Origin: Bilifractor porci
GTDB lineage: Bacteria > Bacillota > Clostridia > Lachnospirales > Lachnospiraceae
Assembly: GCF_009696005.1 (NCBI RefSeq)
Contig: NZ_VUMV01000002.1
Span: forward strand, 124,001-188,000
Length of the DNA: 64,000 bases
Reading direction: 5' to 3'
In this document: positions 17,566-26,886 of the stretch, piece by piece
How the letters are laid out: the number at the start of each line of letters is the position of its first letter
Numbering within the stretch: position 1 is the stretch's first letter
Position numbers and translations under genes: made by a program
The notes under the pieces: model-generated
Database searches by the model: none
The model's input: only the letters and a program-made list of their open reading frames with translations
Told to the model about the DNA's origin: nothing

Positions 17566-18831
17566 ATGAAAAAACGCTATGGCAGAAGAACAGCCGTGGC
17601 CGCCGTTCTGGCGGCCGCTCTGCTGTCCGGCTGCGGAAGAACAGCAGAGAGCGCGGTCGCGGAAAACTCTTCGGACGGGCTGGCCTTTTCACAGGAGGCA
17701 GTCACGGAGAGCGGTGCGAAAGCGCGGAGCAGTTCCGCCGGTGCTATGTCAGATAGCGGCAGAGGCAGCGGGGAGACGGAAAAAGCATCGGGAACGGAGG
17801 GGGAATCTGTTGTTTCTGCTTCCTCCGATATAAGCCCGGTGGCGGAGAACCGTTCAGCCGGGAGTCAGCCGCAGGAGCTGGTGGATCTGGAGGAGCAGAT
17901 ACGAGCCGTCATGGCGGGAGAAGTGACCGGAGACACGCGGGGCTCCGTGTATGTGGAGGAGCTGAACGGCACCGGCTGCGCCTGGTATGACAGCAGTTCT
18001 GCGCAGACAGGAAAGACTCCGGAGACAGCCGGACCCATGCAGGCGGCAAGCCTGATTAAGCTTTACATTGCAGGTGCCGTGTGGGAGAAGATCTCTGTGG
18101 TTCGGGGTCAGGAAAACGAAGAGGGAGAAACCAACAGTCTTCTGCTTGCCATGCTTGCAGAAAGCGATAATACCGCGGCGAATACGTTGACTTCCAGGCT
18201 GGGACAGGGAAACGATACCGTAGGCCGGCAGGTGGTGAATGATTACTGTAAGCGGCACGGATATACCGATACCCACATGGGAAGGATGCTCCTGGAATCC
18301 AATGCGGCGGATGATAACTATACTTCTGTTCGGGATTGCTCCCGGTTTTTAAAGAATGTCTGGCTTTCCTCCGGGGAGGCGGATGCCGAGGCTGTGAAAA
18401 ATGCTTTGGGCGCACAAAACACATCGGCCTCGCAGACAAATGCTGCGGGCGCACAAAACGCCACGGACACACAGGAAAACGCCGCGGATTCACAAAACGC
18501 TGCGGACAGCGGGGAGAAGAACGGCGGAGGAGAGGCGGGTACGGCAGAGGTTTATGCATATGAGACGGATATGCCGGGAGCGGCGCAGATCCTGCAGGCG
18601 TTGGAGCAGCAGGTCCGGAAAGGGAAGATTCCGGCAGGCATTCCGTCCGACATAAAGACGGCAAACAAGACAGGAGAGCTGGACGATGTGCAGAATGACG
18701 CGGCTGTTGTTTTTCTTTCGGACAGACCTTATTGTATCAGCGTCATGATACAGAATGTCACCGCTTCCGGAGCCGCCATACAGACAATTACGCAGGTGTC
18801 CGCAGCCGTTTACCGGTATATGTCCGGGTAA
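17566..18831 (+). CDS. Beta-lactamase-fold serine hydrolase, lipoprotein
   Basis: A lipoprotein (lipobox LLSGC) with the motifs of penicillin-recognising enzymes: SxxK at Ser162-Lys165 (ASLIKLYI), SDN at 200-202 (AESDNTAAN) and KTG at 368-370 (NKTGEL). The order and spacing match class A beta-lactamase folds. An Asn/Ala/Gln-rich insert of about 40 residues, made of QNAAD-like repeats, sits between SDN and KTG. I could not place a convincing omega-loop Glu, so true beta-lactamase activity is uncertain; a DD-peptidase or other hydrolase role fits the wall-gene neighbourhood. ATG 17566 follows GGAAAGGG. Confidence 0.8.
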   Translation: MKKRYGRRTAVAAVLAAALLSGCGRTAESAVAENSSDGLAFSQEAVTESGAKARSSSAGAMSDSGRGSGETEKASGTEGESVVSASSDISPVAENRSAGSQPQELVDLEEQIRAVMAGEVTGDTRGSVYVEELNGTGCAWYDSSSAQTGKTPETAGPMQAASLIKLYIAGAVWEKISVVRGQENEEGETNSLLLAMLAESDNTAANTLTSRLGQGNDTVGRQVVNDYCKRHGYTDTHMGRMLLESNAADDNYTSVRDCSRFLKNVWLSSGEADAEAVKNALGAQNTSASQTNAAGAQNATDTQENAADSQNAADSGEKNGGGEAGTAEVYAYETDMPGAAQILQALEQQVRKGKIPAGIPSDIKTANKTGELDDVQNDAAVVFLSDRPYCISVMIQNVTASGAAIQTITQVSAAVYRYMSG

Positions 18832-19030
18832 GGCACACCGCCGTCTCTTTGATTCTGCTTGCTTTTTCAGATTTGTTTTCTGTCAGTAGAAAAAGCCGTG
18901 TTTCTATGGTAAGATTACCTATGAAAAACAGGAATGATTCCTGCGCCGGACGGATGCCCAAAGGCTGAGCACAGGGAAGACGGCATCTGGCGGATGCAGG
19001 AGAAAAATCAGAAGAAAGGCAGGCCTAATC

Positions 19031-20713
19031 ATGTATCGGGACGAATATGATCGATGGTTGCAGGCGGATCTCGTGGACTTTGATCTGAAAAAGGAGCTTA
19101 GAGATGTCGCCGGAGACGATGATGCCATCCGGGAGCGGTTTGCGGTAGCCCTTAAATTCGGAACAGCGGGACTCCGCGGCACACTGGGAGCAGGAACGAA
19201 CCGGATGAACATCTGGGTGGTGAGGCAGGCGACCCAGGGCGTGGCAAACTGGGTTAAAACGCAGGGCGGAAACCAGACGGTGGCGATCAGCTATGACAGC
19301 CGCCTGAAGGGCTGGAACTTTGCCAGGGACGCGGCGGGCGTTCTTGCGGCGAACGGGATTCAGGTACGCATCTATGACGAGCTGATGCCGGTTCCGGCGC
19401 TTAGCTTCGCCACCAGATATTATCATTGCAACGCAGGCATTATGGTAACGGCCTCCCACAATCCGGCCAAATACAACGGGTATAAGGCATACGGACCGGA
19501 CGGCTGCCAGATGACGGATGACGCTGCCGCAGTGGTCTACAACGAGATTCAGAAGACGGACGTTCTGACCGGGGCTGCGTACATGCCTTTTGCCGAGGGC
19601 GTCGAAAAGGGGCTGATCCGTTTCGTCGGAACAGAGTGCAAGGAAGCGTTCTATGAGACCATAGAAAAATACCAGGTTCGTCCGGGACTCTGTCGGACAG
19701 CCGGTCTGAAGCTGGTGTACTCCCCGCTGAACGGCACGGGGCTGGTTCCGGTTACCCGTGTTCTGCAGGATATCGGTATCGAAGATATTACGATCGTGCC
19801 GGAGCAGGAATATCCGAACGGTTATTTTACCACCTGTTCCTATCCGAATCCGGAGATTTTTGACGCCCTGAAGGAGGGGCTGAAGCTGGCGGAGGACACG
19901 GAAGCGGATCTGATGCTGGCGACGGATCCGGACGCGGACAGGGTCGGGATTGCCATGCGCTGTCCGGACGGAAGCTACGAGCTGGTGACCGGAAACGAAA
20001 TGGGTGTTCTGCTTCTCGATTACATCTGCGCCGGACGCATCGAAAAGGGAACCATGCCGCAGAATCCGGTCGCGGTGAAGTCCATTGTTTCCACGCCGCT
20101 GGCGGATGAGGTGGCAAAGCATTACGGCGTAGAGCTTCGGAGCGTCCTGACAGGCTTCAAGTGGATCGGCGACCAGATCGCTGCTCTGGAGGCGGACGGC
20201 CAGGTGGATCGGTTTATCTTCGGGTTTGAGGAGAGCTACGGGTACCTGGCAGGACCTTATGTGCGGGACAAAGACGCAGTAATCAGTTCCATGCTGATCT
20301 GCGAGATGGCTGCCTACTACCGCAGCATCGGATCTTCCATCAAGCAGAGGCTGGAGGAGATCTACGCGCAGTATGGCCGCTACCTGAACAAGGTGGACAG
20401 CTTTGAGTTCCCAGGACTTTCCGGAATGGACAAAATGGCTGCCATTATGGATAATCTGCGGCAGAATCCCCCGTCGGATTTTGCGGGAAGACGCGTCATA
20501 AAGGTAACGGATTACGACAAGCCGGAAGAAACCGGACTCCCCAAAGCGAATGTCCTGATCTATACGCTGGAGGACGGAGCGGCTGTTGTTGTGCGTCCGT
20601 CCGGAACCGAGCCGAAGATCAAGACCTATTTCACAACAAAGGGAGCGACTCTGGAGGAGGCGCAGAAGGAGAAAGACGAGCTGGCGGATGCCGTGCGCCC
20701 GCTTCTGTCCTGA
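19031..20713 (+). CDS. Phosphoglucomutase / phosphomannomutase (alpha-D-phosphohexomutase)
   Basis: Interconverts hexose 1- and 6-phosphates for glycogen, wall and capsule precursors. Signatures: substrate entry FGTAGLRG near 43, the phosphoserine loop TASHNPAKYNGYKAYG near 140 with the catalytic Ser, the metal-binding DPDADR near 298, the sugar-binding GFEESYGYL and the phosphate-binding RPSGTEPKIK near the C-terminus. Its 560 residues fit the PGM2/PgcA-type subgroup of Firmicutes. It follows a roughly 200-bp gap with no clear signal. Confidence 0.95.
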   Translation: MYRDEYDRWLQADLVDFDLKKELRDVAGDDDAIRERFAVALKFGTAGLRGTLGAGTNRMNIWVVRQATQGVANWVKTQGGNQTVAISYDSRLKGWNFARDAAGVLAANGIQVRIYDELMPVPALSFATRYYHCNAGIMVTASHNPAKYNGYKAYGPDGCQMTDDAAAVVYNEIQKTDVLTGAAYMPFAEGVEKGLIRFVGTECKEAFYETIEKYQVRPGLCRTAGLKLVYSPLNGTGLVPVTRVLQDIGIEDITIVPEQEYPNGYFTTCSYPNPEIFDALKEGLKLAEDTEADLMLATDPDADRVGIAMRCPDGSYELVTGNEMGVLLLDYICAGRIEKGTMPQNPVAVKSIVSTPLADEVAKHYGVELRSVLTGFKWIGDQIAALEADGQVDRFIFGFEESYGYLAGPYVRDKDAVISSMLICEMAAYYRSIGSSIKQRLEEIYAQYGRYLNKVDSFEFPGLSGMDKMAAIMDNLRQNPPSDFAGRRVIKVTDYDKPEETGLPKANVLIYTLEDGAAVVVRPSGTEPKIKTYFTTKGATLEEAQKEKDELADAVRPLLS

Positions 20714-20861
20714 TTCCCGCGTATCTCTCAGGAAGCTGCCAGGGCGGCCGGCTGCAGGAAACCGGAAGAAAATGCCTTGAACGGCTTTGGGGAAGGACAG
20801 TGCTTTTCTTTATCGGAAGCAAAAAATGAATACCGGATAATCCGAATAGAAGGAGGATGAA

Positions 20862-22652
20862 ATGAGAGTAACAGACGACATCAGATATGTGGGGGTCAAT
20901 GACCACAAGGTGGATCTTTTTGAGGGACAGTATGTCGTACCGAACGGTATGGCTTATAACTCCTATGTCATCATGGATGAGAAGATTGCGGTTATGGACA
21001 CCGTGGACATTAACTTCACGCATGAGTGGCTGGATAATCTTGCAGAGGTGCTGGGGGACAGAAAGCCGGATTACCTGGTGATCCAGCATATGGAGCCGGA
21101 TCATTCCGCGAACATTATGAATTTCATGAAGGTATATCCGGACACCACGATTGTGGCAAACAAGAAAACCTTTGTGATGATGGATCAGTTTTTCGACATG
21201 GATCCGGGATTCAAAAAAGAGGTTGTGGACAACGGAGGAACCCTTACGCTTGGAAAACATGTACTGACTTTTGTGTTTGCCCCGATGGTTCACTGGCCGG
21301 AGGTTATGGTTACCTATGACAGCACGGACAAGGTTCTGTTCTCCGCAGACGGATTCGGGAAATTCGGCGCCAACGATGTGGAGGAGCCCTGGGATGACGA
21401 GAGCCGGCGCTATTACATCGGAATTGTCGGCAAATACGGCGCGCAGGTGCAGAATCTGCTGAAGGTGGCGGCCACTCTGGACATCCGCATCATCTGCCCG
21501 CTTCACGGACCGGTTCTTACGGAAAACCTTGGTCATTACATCGGCCTGTATGACAAGTGGTCCTCCTATACACCGGAAGAAGAAGGCATTGTGGTCGCTT
21601 ACACCTCTGTCTACGGACATACAAAAGCGGCGGCAGAGCAGCTGGCGGAGATGCTCCGGGAGAACGGGGCACCCAAGGTCGTCGTTCATGATCTGGCAAG
21701 GACGGACATGGCGCTTGCGGTCGCGGACGCTTTCCGTTACAGCAAGCTGGTTCTGGCCACAACGACCTACAACGCGGAGCTCTTCCCGTTTATGCGCCAG
21801 TTTATTGATCATCTGACAGAGCGGAATTTCCAGAACCGTACCGTGGCGTTTATCGAAAACGGAACATGGTCTCCGCTTGCCAATAAACTGATGAAGGAGA
21901 AGTTTGCAAACAGCAAAAACCTGACCTTTATCAACACCTGTGTCACCATCCGCTCCGCACTGAAGAAGGACAGCAAAGAAGCGCTTGCAAAGATGGCGGA
22001 TGAGCTGACGAAGGACTATAAGGCTCTTTCTCCGGATAAAGCGGATAAAAATGATATGACAGCCCTGTTCCGCATCGGCTACGGCCTGTATGTCGTGACA
22101 ACCAATGACGGGAAAAAGGACAACGGGATGATCTGCAATACGGTGACCCAGCTGACCGATTCCCCGAACCGCATCGGCGTCAATATCAACAAGCAGAATT
22201 ATACCTATCATGTCATCAAGCAGACCGGAAAGCTGAATATCAACTGCCTGTCTGTGGAGGCACCCTTCTCCGTATTCCAGCAGTATGGATTCCAGAGTGG
22301 ACGTACGGCGGATAAGTTTGCGGGAGAGGAGGTTCTTCGCTCCGACAACGGACTGAGGATTCTTCCGCATTACATTAACGCCATGATGTCTCTGGAGGTA
22401 GAGTCCTACGTGGATCTGGACACGCACGGCATGTTTATCTGTACGGTAACGGAGGCCCGCGTGATGTCGGATAAGGACACCATGACTTACACCTACTATC
22501 AGAAGAATGTTAAGCCAAAGCCGGAGACAAAGGGCAAAAAGGGCTGGGTATGTACGGTCTGCGGCTACATCTATGAGGGAGAGGAGCTTCCGCCGGATTT
22601 CGTCTGCCCGATCTGCAAGCACGGAGCTGCGGATTTCGAGCCGATAAAATAA
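20862..22652 (+). CDS. Flavodiiron protein with flavin-reductase-like and rubredoxin domains
   Basis: An oxygen- or NO-reducing enzyme protecting anaerobes. Four modules can be read. A diiron metallo-beta-lactamase domain carries ligands in HMEPDH (His76, Glu78, Asp80, His81). A flavodoxin domain begins near 248 (VVAYTSVYGHTK). A flavin-reductase-like FMN domain begins near 395 (DMTALFRIGYGLYVVTTNDG). A C-terminal rubredoxin carries CTVCGY and CPICK. The built-in reductase and rubredoxin modules mean electrons can pass within one chain to the diiron site. AGGAGG precedes ATG 20862. A small zinc-ribbon gene follows 38 bp downstream and is probably cotranscribed. Confidence 0.95.
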   Translation: MRVTDDIRYVGVNDHKVDLFEGQYVVPNGMAYNSYVIMDEKIAVMDTVDINFTHEWLDNLAEVLGDRKPDYLVIQHMEPDHSANIMNFMKVYPDTTIVANKKTFVMMDQFFDMDPGFKKEVVDNGGTLTLGKHVLTFVFAPMVHWPEVMVTYDSTDKVLFSADGFGKFGANDVEEPWDDESRRYYIGIVGKYGAQVQNLLKVAATLDIRIICPLHGPVLTENLGHYIGLYDKWSSYTPEEEGIVVAYTSVYGHTKAAAEQLAEMLRENGAPKVVVHDLARTDMALAVADAFRYSKLVLATTTYNAELFPFMRQFIDHLTERNFQNRTVAFIENGTWSPLANKLMKEKFANSKNLTFINTCVTIRSALKKDSKEALAKMADELTKDYKALSPDKADKNDMTALFRIGYGLYVVTTNDGKKDNGMICNTVTQLTDSPNRIGVNINKQNYTYHVIKQTGKLNINCLSVEAPFSVFQQYGFQSGRTADKFAGEEVLRSDNGLRILPHYINAMMSLEVESYVDLDTHGMFICTVTEARVMSDKDTMTYTYYQKNVKPKPETKGKKGWVCTVCGYIYEGEELPPDFVCPICKHGAADFEPIK

Positions 22653-22690
22653 ATTCTATCAGTTTTGGTTTTTGAAAGGAGGAACAGATT

Positions 22691-22885
22691 ATGGCTTTTG
22701 AAGGATGTCAGGAGGGTAAGGCAACACCGAAGCTGCAGGAGATTAAGTGCCCGAAGTGCGGGGCGGATATGGAGATTTTCGTCGCCATGCAGGATTCTCA
22801 GGCCGGCACTCTGGCAGAGGATGCTGTCTGTGACAAATGCGGCTATACCATTCAGGCGGGAACACCGGTTTCTGAAATCAAATAA
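22691..22885 (+). CDS. Small two-CXXC zinc-ribbon or rubredoxin-like protein
   Basis: A 64-residue protein with CPKC near 20 and CDKC near 47, spaced for one tetrahedral metal site (zinc or iron). AAAGGAGG lies at the right distance before ATG 22691, and a strong terminator follows, so it is the last gene of the flavodiiron operon. I do not recognise a named family. It might be an accessory electron carrier or a regulator; neither is shown. Confidence 0.75.
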   Translation: MAFEGCQEGKATPKLQEIKCPKCGADMEIFVAMQDSQAGTLAEDAVCDKCGYTIQAGTPVSEIK

Positions 22886-22908
22886 ACAGAAGGATGCGGT
22901 GTTCCGGA

Positions 22909-22943
22909 GGCCGGCGCGGGATTCCTCTGCGCCGGCCTTTTCT
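22909..22943 (+). terminator. Terminator closing the flavodiiron operon
   Basis: GGCCGGCGC (22909-22917) pairs perfectly with GCGCCGGCC (22929-22937), followed by TTTTCT. The remaining 200 bases to the next gene hold loosely repeated GCGTCG/TGTGCGGC blocks and no clear promoter. Confidence 0.85.
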
Positions 22944-23141
22944 GCGGAAGGCGGATTCACAGGATGCCGTCGGCAGCCGGAGAGACGCAGCACCGCGTCG
23001 TGCGGCATGTGCGGCTTTTCGAGCAGCTGTCAGAGGCGGAAGCCGGGGAAATATTGCGCCGCGTCGCGGAATGTGTGCGGCATCCGGTTCAGATGTTAAC
23101 AGACGGAGCCGCGGGAAAATGAGGACAGGAGATTTTTATTT

Positions 23142-24128
23142 ATGAGAAAAAAATGGCTTCGGGCGTGCGGACTGGTTCTGTGCCTGCTTCTTGCTCTTAC
23201 GCTTGGCGGGTGCAGACAGTACCGCGCCCGTATGATGTTCGGCACGGGAGGAACGGCGGGAACTTACTATTCCTATGGCGGAGTGCTTGCCCAGTACATG
23301 AAGGATTACGCGGATGTCCGGGTGACAGCGGTGTCCACAGGCGGATCGAAGGTAAATATCCAGAGTATCCAGGACGGGGATTTCCAGCTTGGCTTTACCC
23401 AGTCGGATGTCATGACTTACGGATGGAACGGAACCAGAGCTTTTGAAAAGGACGGAGCCACCCACGATTTCCGCGTGCTCGGCTGTGTTTACGCGGAGAC
23501 GGTGCAGCTGATCACTATGGATAAAAATATCAATTCCGTGGCGGATCTGAAAGGGAAAAGCGTCTCCATTGGAGAAGCGGGATCCGGCGTATATTTTAAT
23601 GCTCTGGATGTGCTGGAGGGAGCAGGACTTTCTCTGGATGATATTAAGCCCCAGTATCAGTCGTTTGAGGATTCCAAAGAATCACTGAAAGATGGCAAGA
23701 TTGACGCCGCGTTTATTGTGGCGGGGGCGCCTACATCGGCGATTACGGAGCTGGCCACTACAAACGGGGTGAGACTGCTGAATATTGACAAGGATCTGAG
23801 GGATCGGATTCTGGAAAAGTGCCCGTATTATGAGGCACTGGAGATTCCTGCCGGCACCTATCCGGGACAGGATGAGCCTGTAGAAACCATCACGGTCGAA
23901 GCAACGGTTATTGTGTCTGCCGCGGCGGATAAAGAAATGGTTCATGATCTGACGGCAGCGATTTTTGATCACAGCGAGGAGATCGCGGAGGAAAACGCAA
24001 AGGGAGAGGAGCTTTCCCTGGAGACTGCCACAAGCATTACAACGGTGCCCTACCATGAAGGAGCAGCGCAGTATTACGCGGAGCACGGGTATACCGTGAA
24101 TACGGAAGAGGGAGGGTCTGTTCAGTGA
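23142..24128 (+). CDS. TAXI-family TRAP transporter solute receptor
   Basis: A lipoprotein receptor (lipobox LGGC) of the TRAP-associated extracytoplasmic immunogenic family. Diagnostic stretches: MFGTGGTAGTYYSYGGVLA near the N-terminus, the STGGS loop, and SVADLKGKSVSIGEAGSG in the middle. It hands an organic anion, often a dicarboxylate or glutamate-like solute, to the permease encoded next. The stop codon overlaps the GTG start of that permease, so translation is coupled. The ligand cannot be predicted from sequence. Confidence 0.93.
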   Translation: MRKKWLRACGLVLCLLLALTLGGCRQYRARMMFGTGGTAGTYYSYGGVLAQYMKDYADVRVTAVSTGGSKVNIQSIQDGDFQLGFTQSDVMTYGWNGTRAFEKDGATHDFRVLGCVYAETVQLITMDKNINSVADLKGKSVSIGEAGSGVYFNALDVLEGAGLSLDDIKPQYQSFEDSKESLKDGKIDAAFIVAGAPTSAITELATTNGVRLLNIDKDLRDRILEKCPYYEALEIPAGTYPGQDEPVETITVEATVIVSAAADKEMVHDLTAAIFDHSEEIAEENAKGEELSLETATSITTVPYHEGAAQYYAEHGYTVNTEEGGSVQ

Positions 24129-26092
24129 GCGAGTGGAAAAATCATGCCGGACAGCAGTCCGCGGCGGAGAATGCAGAGGTTGCGGAAAAAGCGGATATCG
24201 ACTCTGTGATGAAAAAATATGACCGGGAATCCAATACCCGGATCTGGACGGGAAAACCGAAGATGGCCATTACCATTATACTGGCCGCGTTTTCTGTCTG
24301 GTGCATCTATGTCACCCTGTTTGCGACATTTCTGGAGGAAATACGGCTTACTTCGTTCATGGGGCTGATTATTCTGATGGGCTTTCTGATTTATCCGGCG
24401 AAAAAGGGACTTCAGAAGGAAAACCATATGCCGGTCAGCGACATCATTTTTATGGTACTCGGCGCAGGGGCGTTTTTCTACTTTACCTTTCAGGCGAACG
24501 TCATTGTAAATCAGGGAACCCGCTTCCATTGGTATCAGATTATCATCGGCATCATCGGAATTGCCGCCCTGGTGGAGGTCACTCGGCGCTGCGTGGGAAT
24601 TCCCATTCTGATTGTCGCAGCCTTCTTTGTGGTGTACGCGTTGACCTACGGCCTTACCAATCCGGATTTCTTCGGGCGGGTGCGGTATTTAATCCGCAAC
24701 CTGTTTTACACCAAGGAGGGCGTATTTTCCACGCCGGTCAATGTCTGCTCCAAATATATTGTTGTGTTTATCATTTTCGGCGCGTTTCTGGAACGGACGG
24801 GCATTTCCAATTTCTTTATTGATCTGGCGAATTGCGTGGCAGGAAGGTTTGCGGGAGGACCCGCCAAGGTTGCTGTTATTTCATCGGCGCTCTGCGGAAT
24901 GGTTTCCGGCTCTTCCGTGGGAAATACGGTGACAACCGGGTCGGTCACCATTCCAATGATGAAAAAGACCGGTTACAAGCCGGAATTTGCCGGGGCTGTA
25001 GAGGCAGCTGCTTCCACAGGCGGTCAGATTATGCCTCCGATCATGGGTGCGGCGGCATTTCTGATGGCAGATTTTGTCGGCGTTCCCTACTCGGATATCA
25101 TCGGACGGGCAGTTCTTCCGGCGGTGCTGTACTTTCTCGGTATTTTTATTTCCGTTCATCTGGAGGCGAAAAAACTGCATCTGACGGGCATCCCGAAGGA
25201 GCAGCTCCCGAAGGCCGGAAAACTGATAAAAAAGATTTATCTGCTGCTTCCGCTGGTTATGCTGGTGGTCTGGGTATCCGGGAATTTTATGACCATGCAG
25301 AGAGCGGCGTCTCTGGCGATCCTTCTTTCTGTGGTGGTCAGCCTCTTTGACAAAGACAACCGGATCACACCCCGGAAGATTCTGGACGCGCTGGAGGCCG
25401 GCGGAAAGAGTACCATCACGGTTGCGGCTGCCTGCGGCGTGGCGGGAATCATCTCCGGATCCATCACCATGACAGGGCTGGCAAATGACCTGATCAATGC
25501 CATTGTAGGCGTGGCCGGAAATCATCTGATTATCGCCCTTCTGCTGACCATGCTGTGCTGCATTATCCTGGGTATGGGGGTTCCGACAACGGCCAATTAC
25601 TGTATCATGGCGGCGACCACCGCGCCGATTCTGATCCGCATGGGAGTTCCGACCATGGCGGCGCATTTCTTTGTATTCTATTTCGGGATTGTTGCGGACA
25701 TTACGCCTCCGGTTGCGCTGGCGGCTTATGCGGGTTCTGCGATTGCCAGGAGCAACCCGATGAGGACGGCGTTCAATGCTTCCAAGCTGGCCATTGCCGT
25801 GTTTATCGTTCCGTATATGTTCTGCTATAATCCGGCCATGCTGCTGATTGATACCAGTGCGTTGTCAGTAATCGGCATCGCCGTTACGGCGGTCATCGGT
25901 ATTTTCGGCCTTTCGGCTGCGCTGGAAGGATATTGTTTTGCGGACATGAATCCGGTTATCCGTGCAGCATTTGCAGCCGGAGGACTGCTGCTGATTCATC
26001 CGGGAACGGTGACCGACCTGATCGGACTGGCTCTTGTAGCCGCGTGCCTGGCTGTACAGTATGTAAAAGGAAGGAAAATTTCTGCGGCGTGA
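24125..26092 (+). CDS. TRAP transporter fused permease (DctQ-DctM)
   Basis: A polytopic membrane protein of 655 residues with a four-helix small-subunit-like region at the N-terminus fused to a long DctM-like domain. The DctM part has the conserved GMVSGSSVGNTVTTGSVTIPMMKKTGY and GQIMPPIMGAAAFLMADF stretches and the second motif GMGVPTTANYCIMA. It runs as a sodium- or proton-coupled secondary importer with the preceding TAXI receptor. The start is GTG 24125 within the previous stop codon. Confidence 0.95.
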   Translation: MSEWKNHAGQQSAAENAEVAEKADIDSVMKKYDRESNTRIWTGKPKMAITIILAAFSVWCIYVTLFATFLEEIRLTSFMGLIILMGFLIYPAKKGLQKENHMPVSDIIFMVLGAGAFFYFTFQANVIVNQGTRFHWYQIIIGIIGIAALVEVTRRCVGIPILIVAAFFVVYALTYGLTNPDFFGRVRYLIRNLFYTKEGVFSTPVNVCSKYIVVFIIFGAFLERTGISNFFIDLANCVAGRFAGGPAKVAVISSALCGMVSGSSVGNTVTTGSVTIPMMKKTGYKPEFAGAVEAAASTGGQIMPPIMGAAAFLMADFVGVPYSDIIGRAVLPAVLYFLGIFISVHLEAKKLHLTGIPKEQLPKAGKLIKKIYLLLPLVMLVVWVSGNFMTMQRAASLAILLSVVVSLFDKDNRITPRKILDALEAGGKSTITVAAACGVAGIISGSITMTGLANDLINAIVGVAGNHLIIALLLTMLCCIILGMGVPTTANYCIMAATTAPILIRMGVPTMAAHFFVFYFGIVADITPPVALAAYAGSAIARSNPMRTAFNASKLAIAVFIVPYMFCYNPAMLLIDTSALSVIGIAVTAVIGIFGLSAALEGYCFADMNPVIRAAFAAGGLLLIHPGTVTDLIGLALVAACLAVQYVKGRKISAA

Positions 26093-26162
26093 TGCAGCAG
26101 GAGAGCTTTCGCTGAAGTACTGCCCGGACGCACGGGCTGCGGCCGGGAGAAAGGGAGAAAGA

Positions 26163-26762
26163 ATGGGAGAGAAAAGACTGCCGGTTATTACGATCAGCCG
26201 CCAGTACGCGGCTTATGGAAGAACAATAGCCAGAATGCTGTCGGAGCGGCTGGATATTCCTTTTTATGACAGGGACGTTATCCGCCAGACAGCGAAGGAG
26301 AGCGGGTATTCCGAGGAGGATATTCAGAAAGAGGGAGAGGCCATGAGCCGGGCCAGCAAATTCATGAACAACCTGCTGAATAACGCGTCCGTGTATACCA
26401 GCTCTTATGACGGGATTTACTGGGCGCAGCGGGATGTTATTCTGAAGCTGGCGGAGAAACCCTGCATTATTGTCGGCCGTTGTGCGGACTATATTCTGAA
26501 AGAAGCCGGAGTCCCTGCGTTTAAAATTTATCTTTACGCGGATCTGGAGGACAGAATCCGCCGGGCCGGAGAACTGGAGGAAAATAAGGGCGAGGATTTA
26601 CGAAAAATCGTTCCGCGAAGAGAGACGCTGCGGGAGGTGTATTACAAACAGTATACCGGTCAGGATATGGGCGTCTGCAGCAATTACAATATCTGTCTGG
26701 ACACGGGAACACTGGGGGCAGAGAAATGTACGCAGATCCTGTGCGACGCGCTTCAGGCTTAG
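26163..26762 (+). CDS. Cytidylate-kinase-like protein
   Basis: A 199-residue P-loop-kinase-like protein of the cytidylate kinase-like family. The N-terminus ITISRQYAAYGRTIARML has the degenerate phosphate loop seen in this family, followed by FYDRDVIRQTAKESGY. Unlike true Cmk, the GGPAGSGKS loop is absent, so the substrate and even kinase activity are uncertain. It starts 70 bp after the TRAP permease with GGGAGAAAGGGAG before ATG 26163, and a strong terminator follows, so it is likely part of the TRAP operon. Confidence 0.85.
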   Translation: MGEKRLPVITISRQYAAYGRTIARMLSERLDIPFYDRDVIRQTAKESGYSEEDIQKEGEAMSRASKFMNNLLNNASVYTSSYDGIYWAQRDVILKLAEKPCIIVGRCADYILKEAGVPAFKIYLYADLEDRIRRAGELEENKGEDLRKIVPRRETLREVYYKQYTGQDMGVCSNYNICLDTGTLGAEKCTQILCDALQA

Positions 26763-26770
26763 TATTTGAA

Positions 26771-26836
26771 AATCCGCGAGGAACAGGAAGACCGCAGCTA
26801 TTGCGGCCGCGACCCTGTTCCTCGCGGATTTTTTTG
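26771..26836. terminator. Strong bidirectional terminator
   Basis: AATCCGCGAGGAACAGG (26771-26787) pairs perfectly with CCTGTTCCTCGCGGATT (26814-26830), with an inner CCGCA/TGCGG hairpin and seven or more T on the plus strand. The minus strand also ends in TTTTC, serving the convergent DegV gene. Confidence 0.92.
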
Positions 26837-26886
26837 CAGATGGCCGGCAGAACACCTGGAAGGGCATGGATTTGCGTAAGTAGCTT

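Noticed and set aside
17566-18831. An antibiotic-resistance beta-lactamase
   Set aside because: The motifs fit the fold, but no omega-loop Glu could be assigned and the neighbours are wall genes, so resistance is not claimed.
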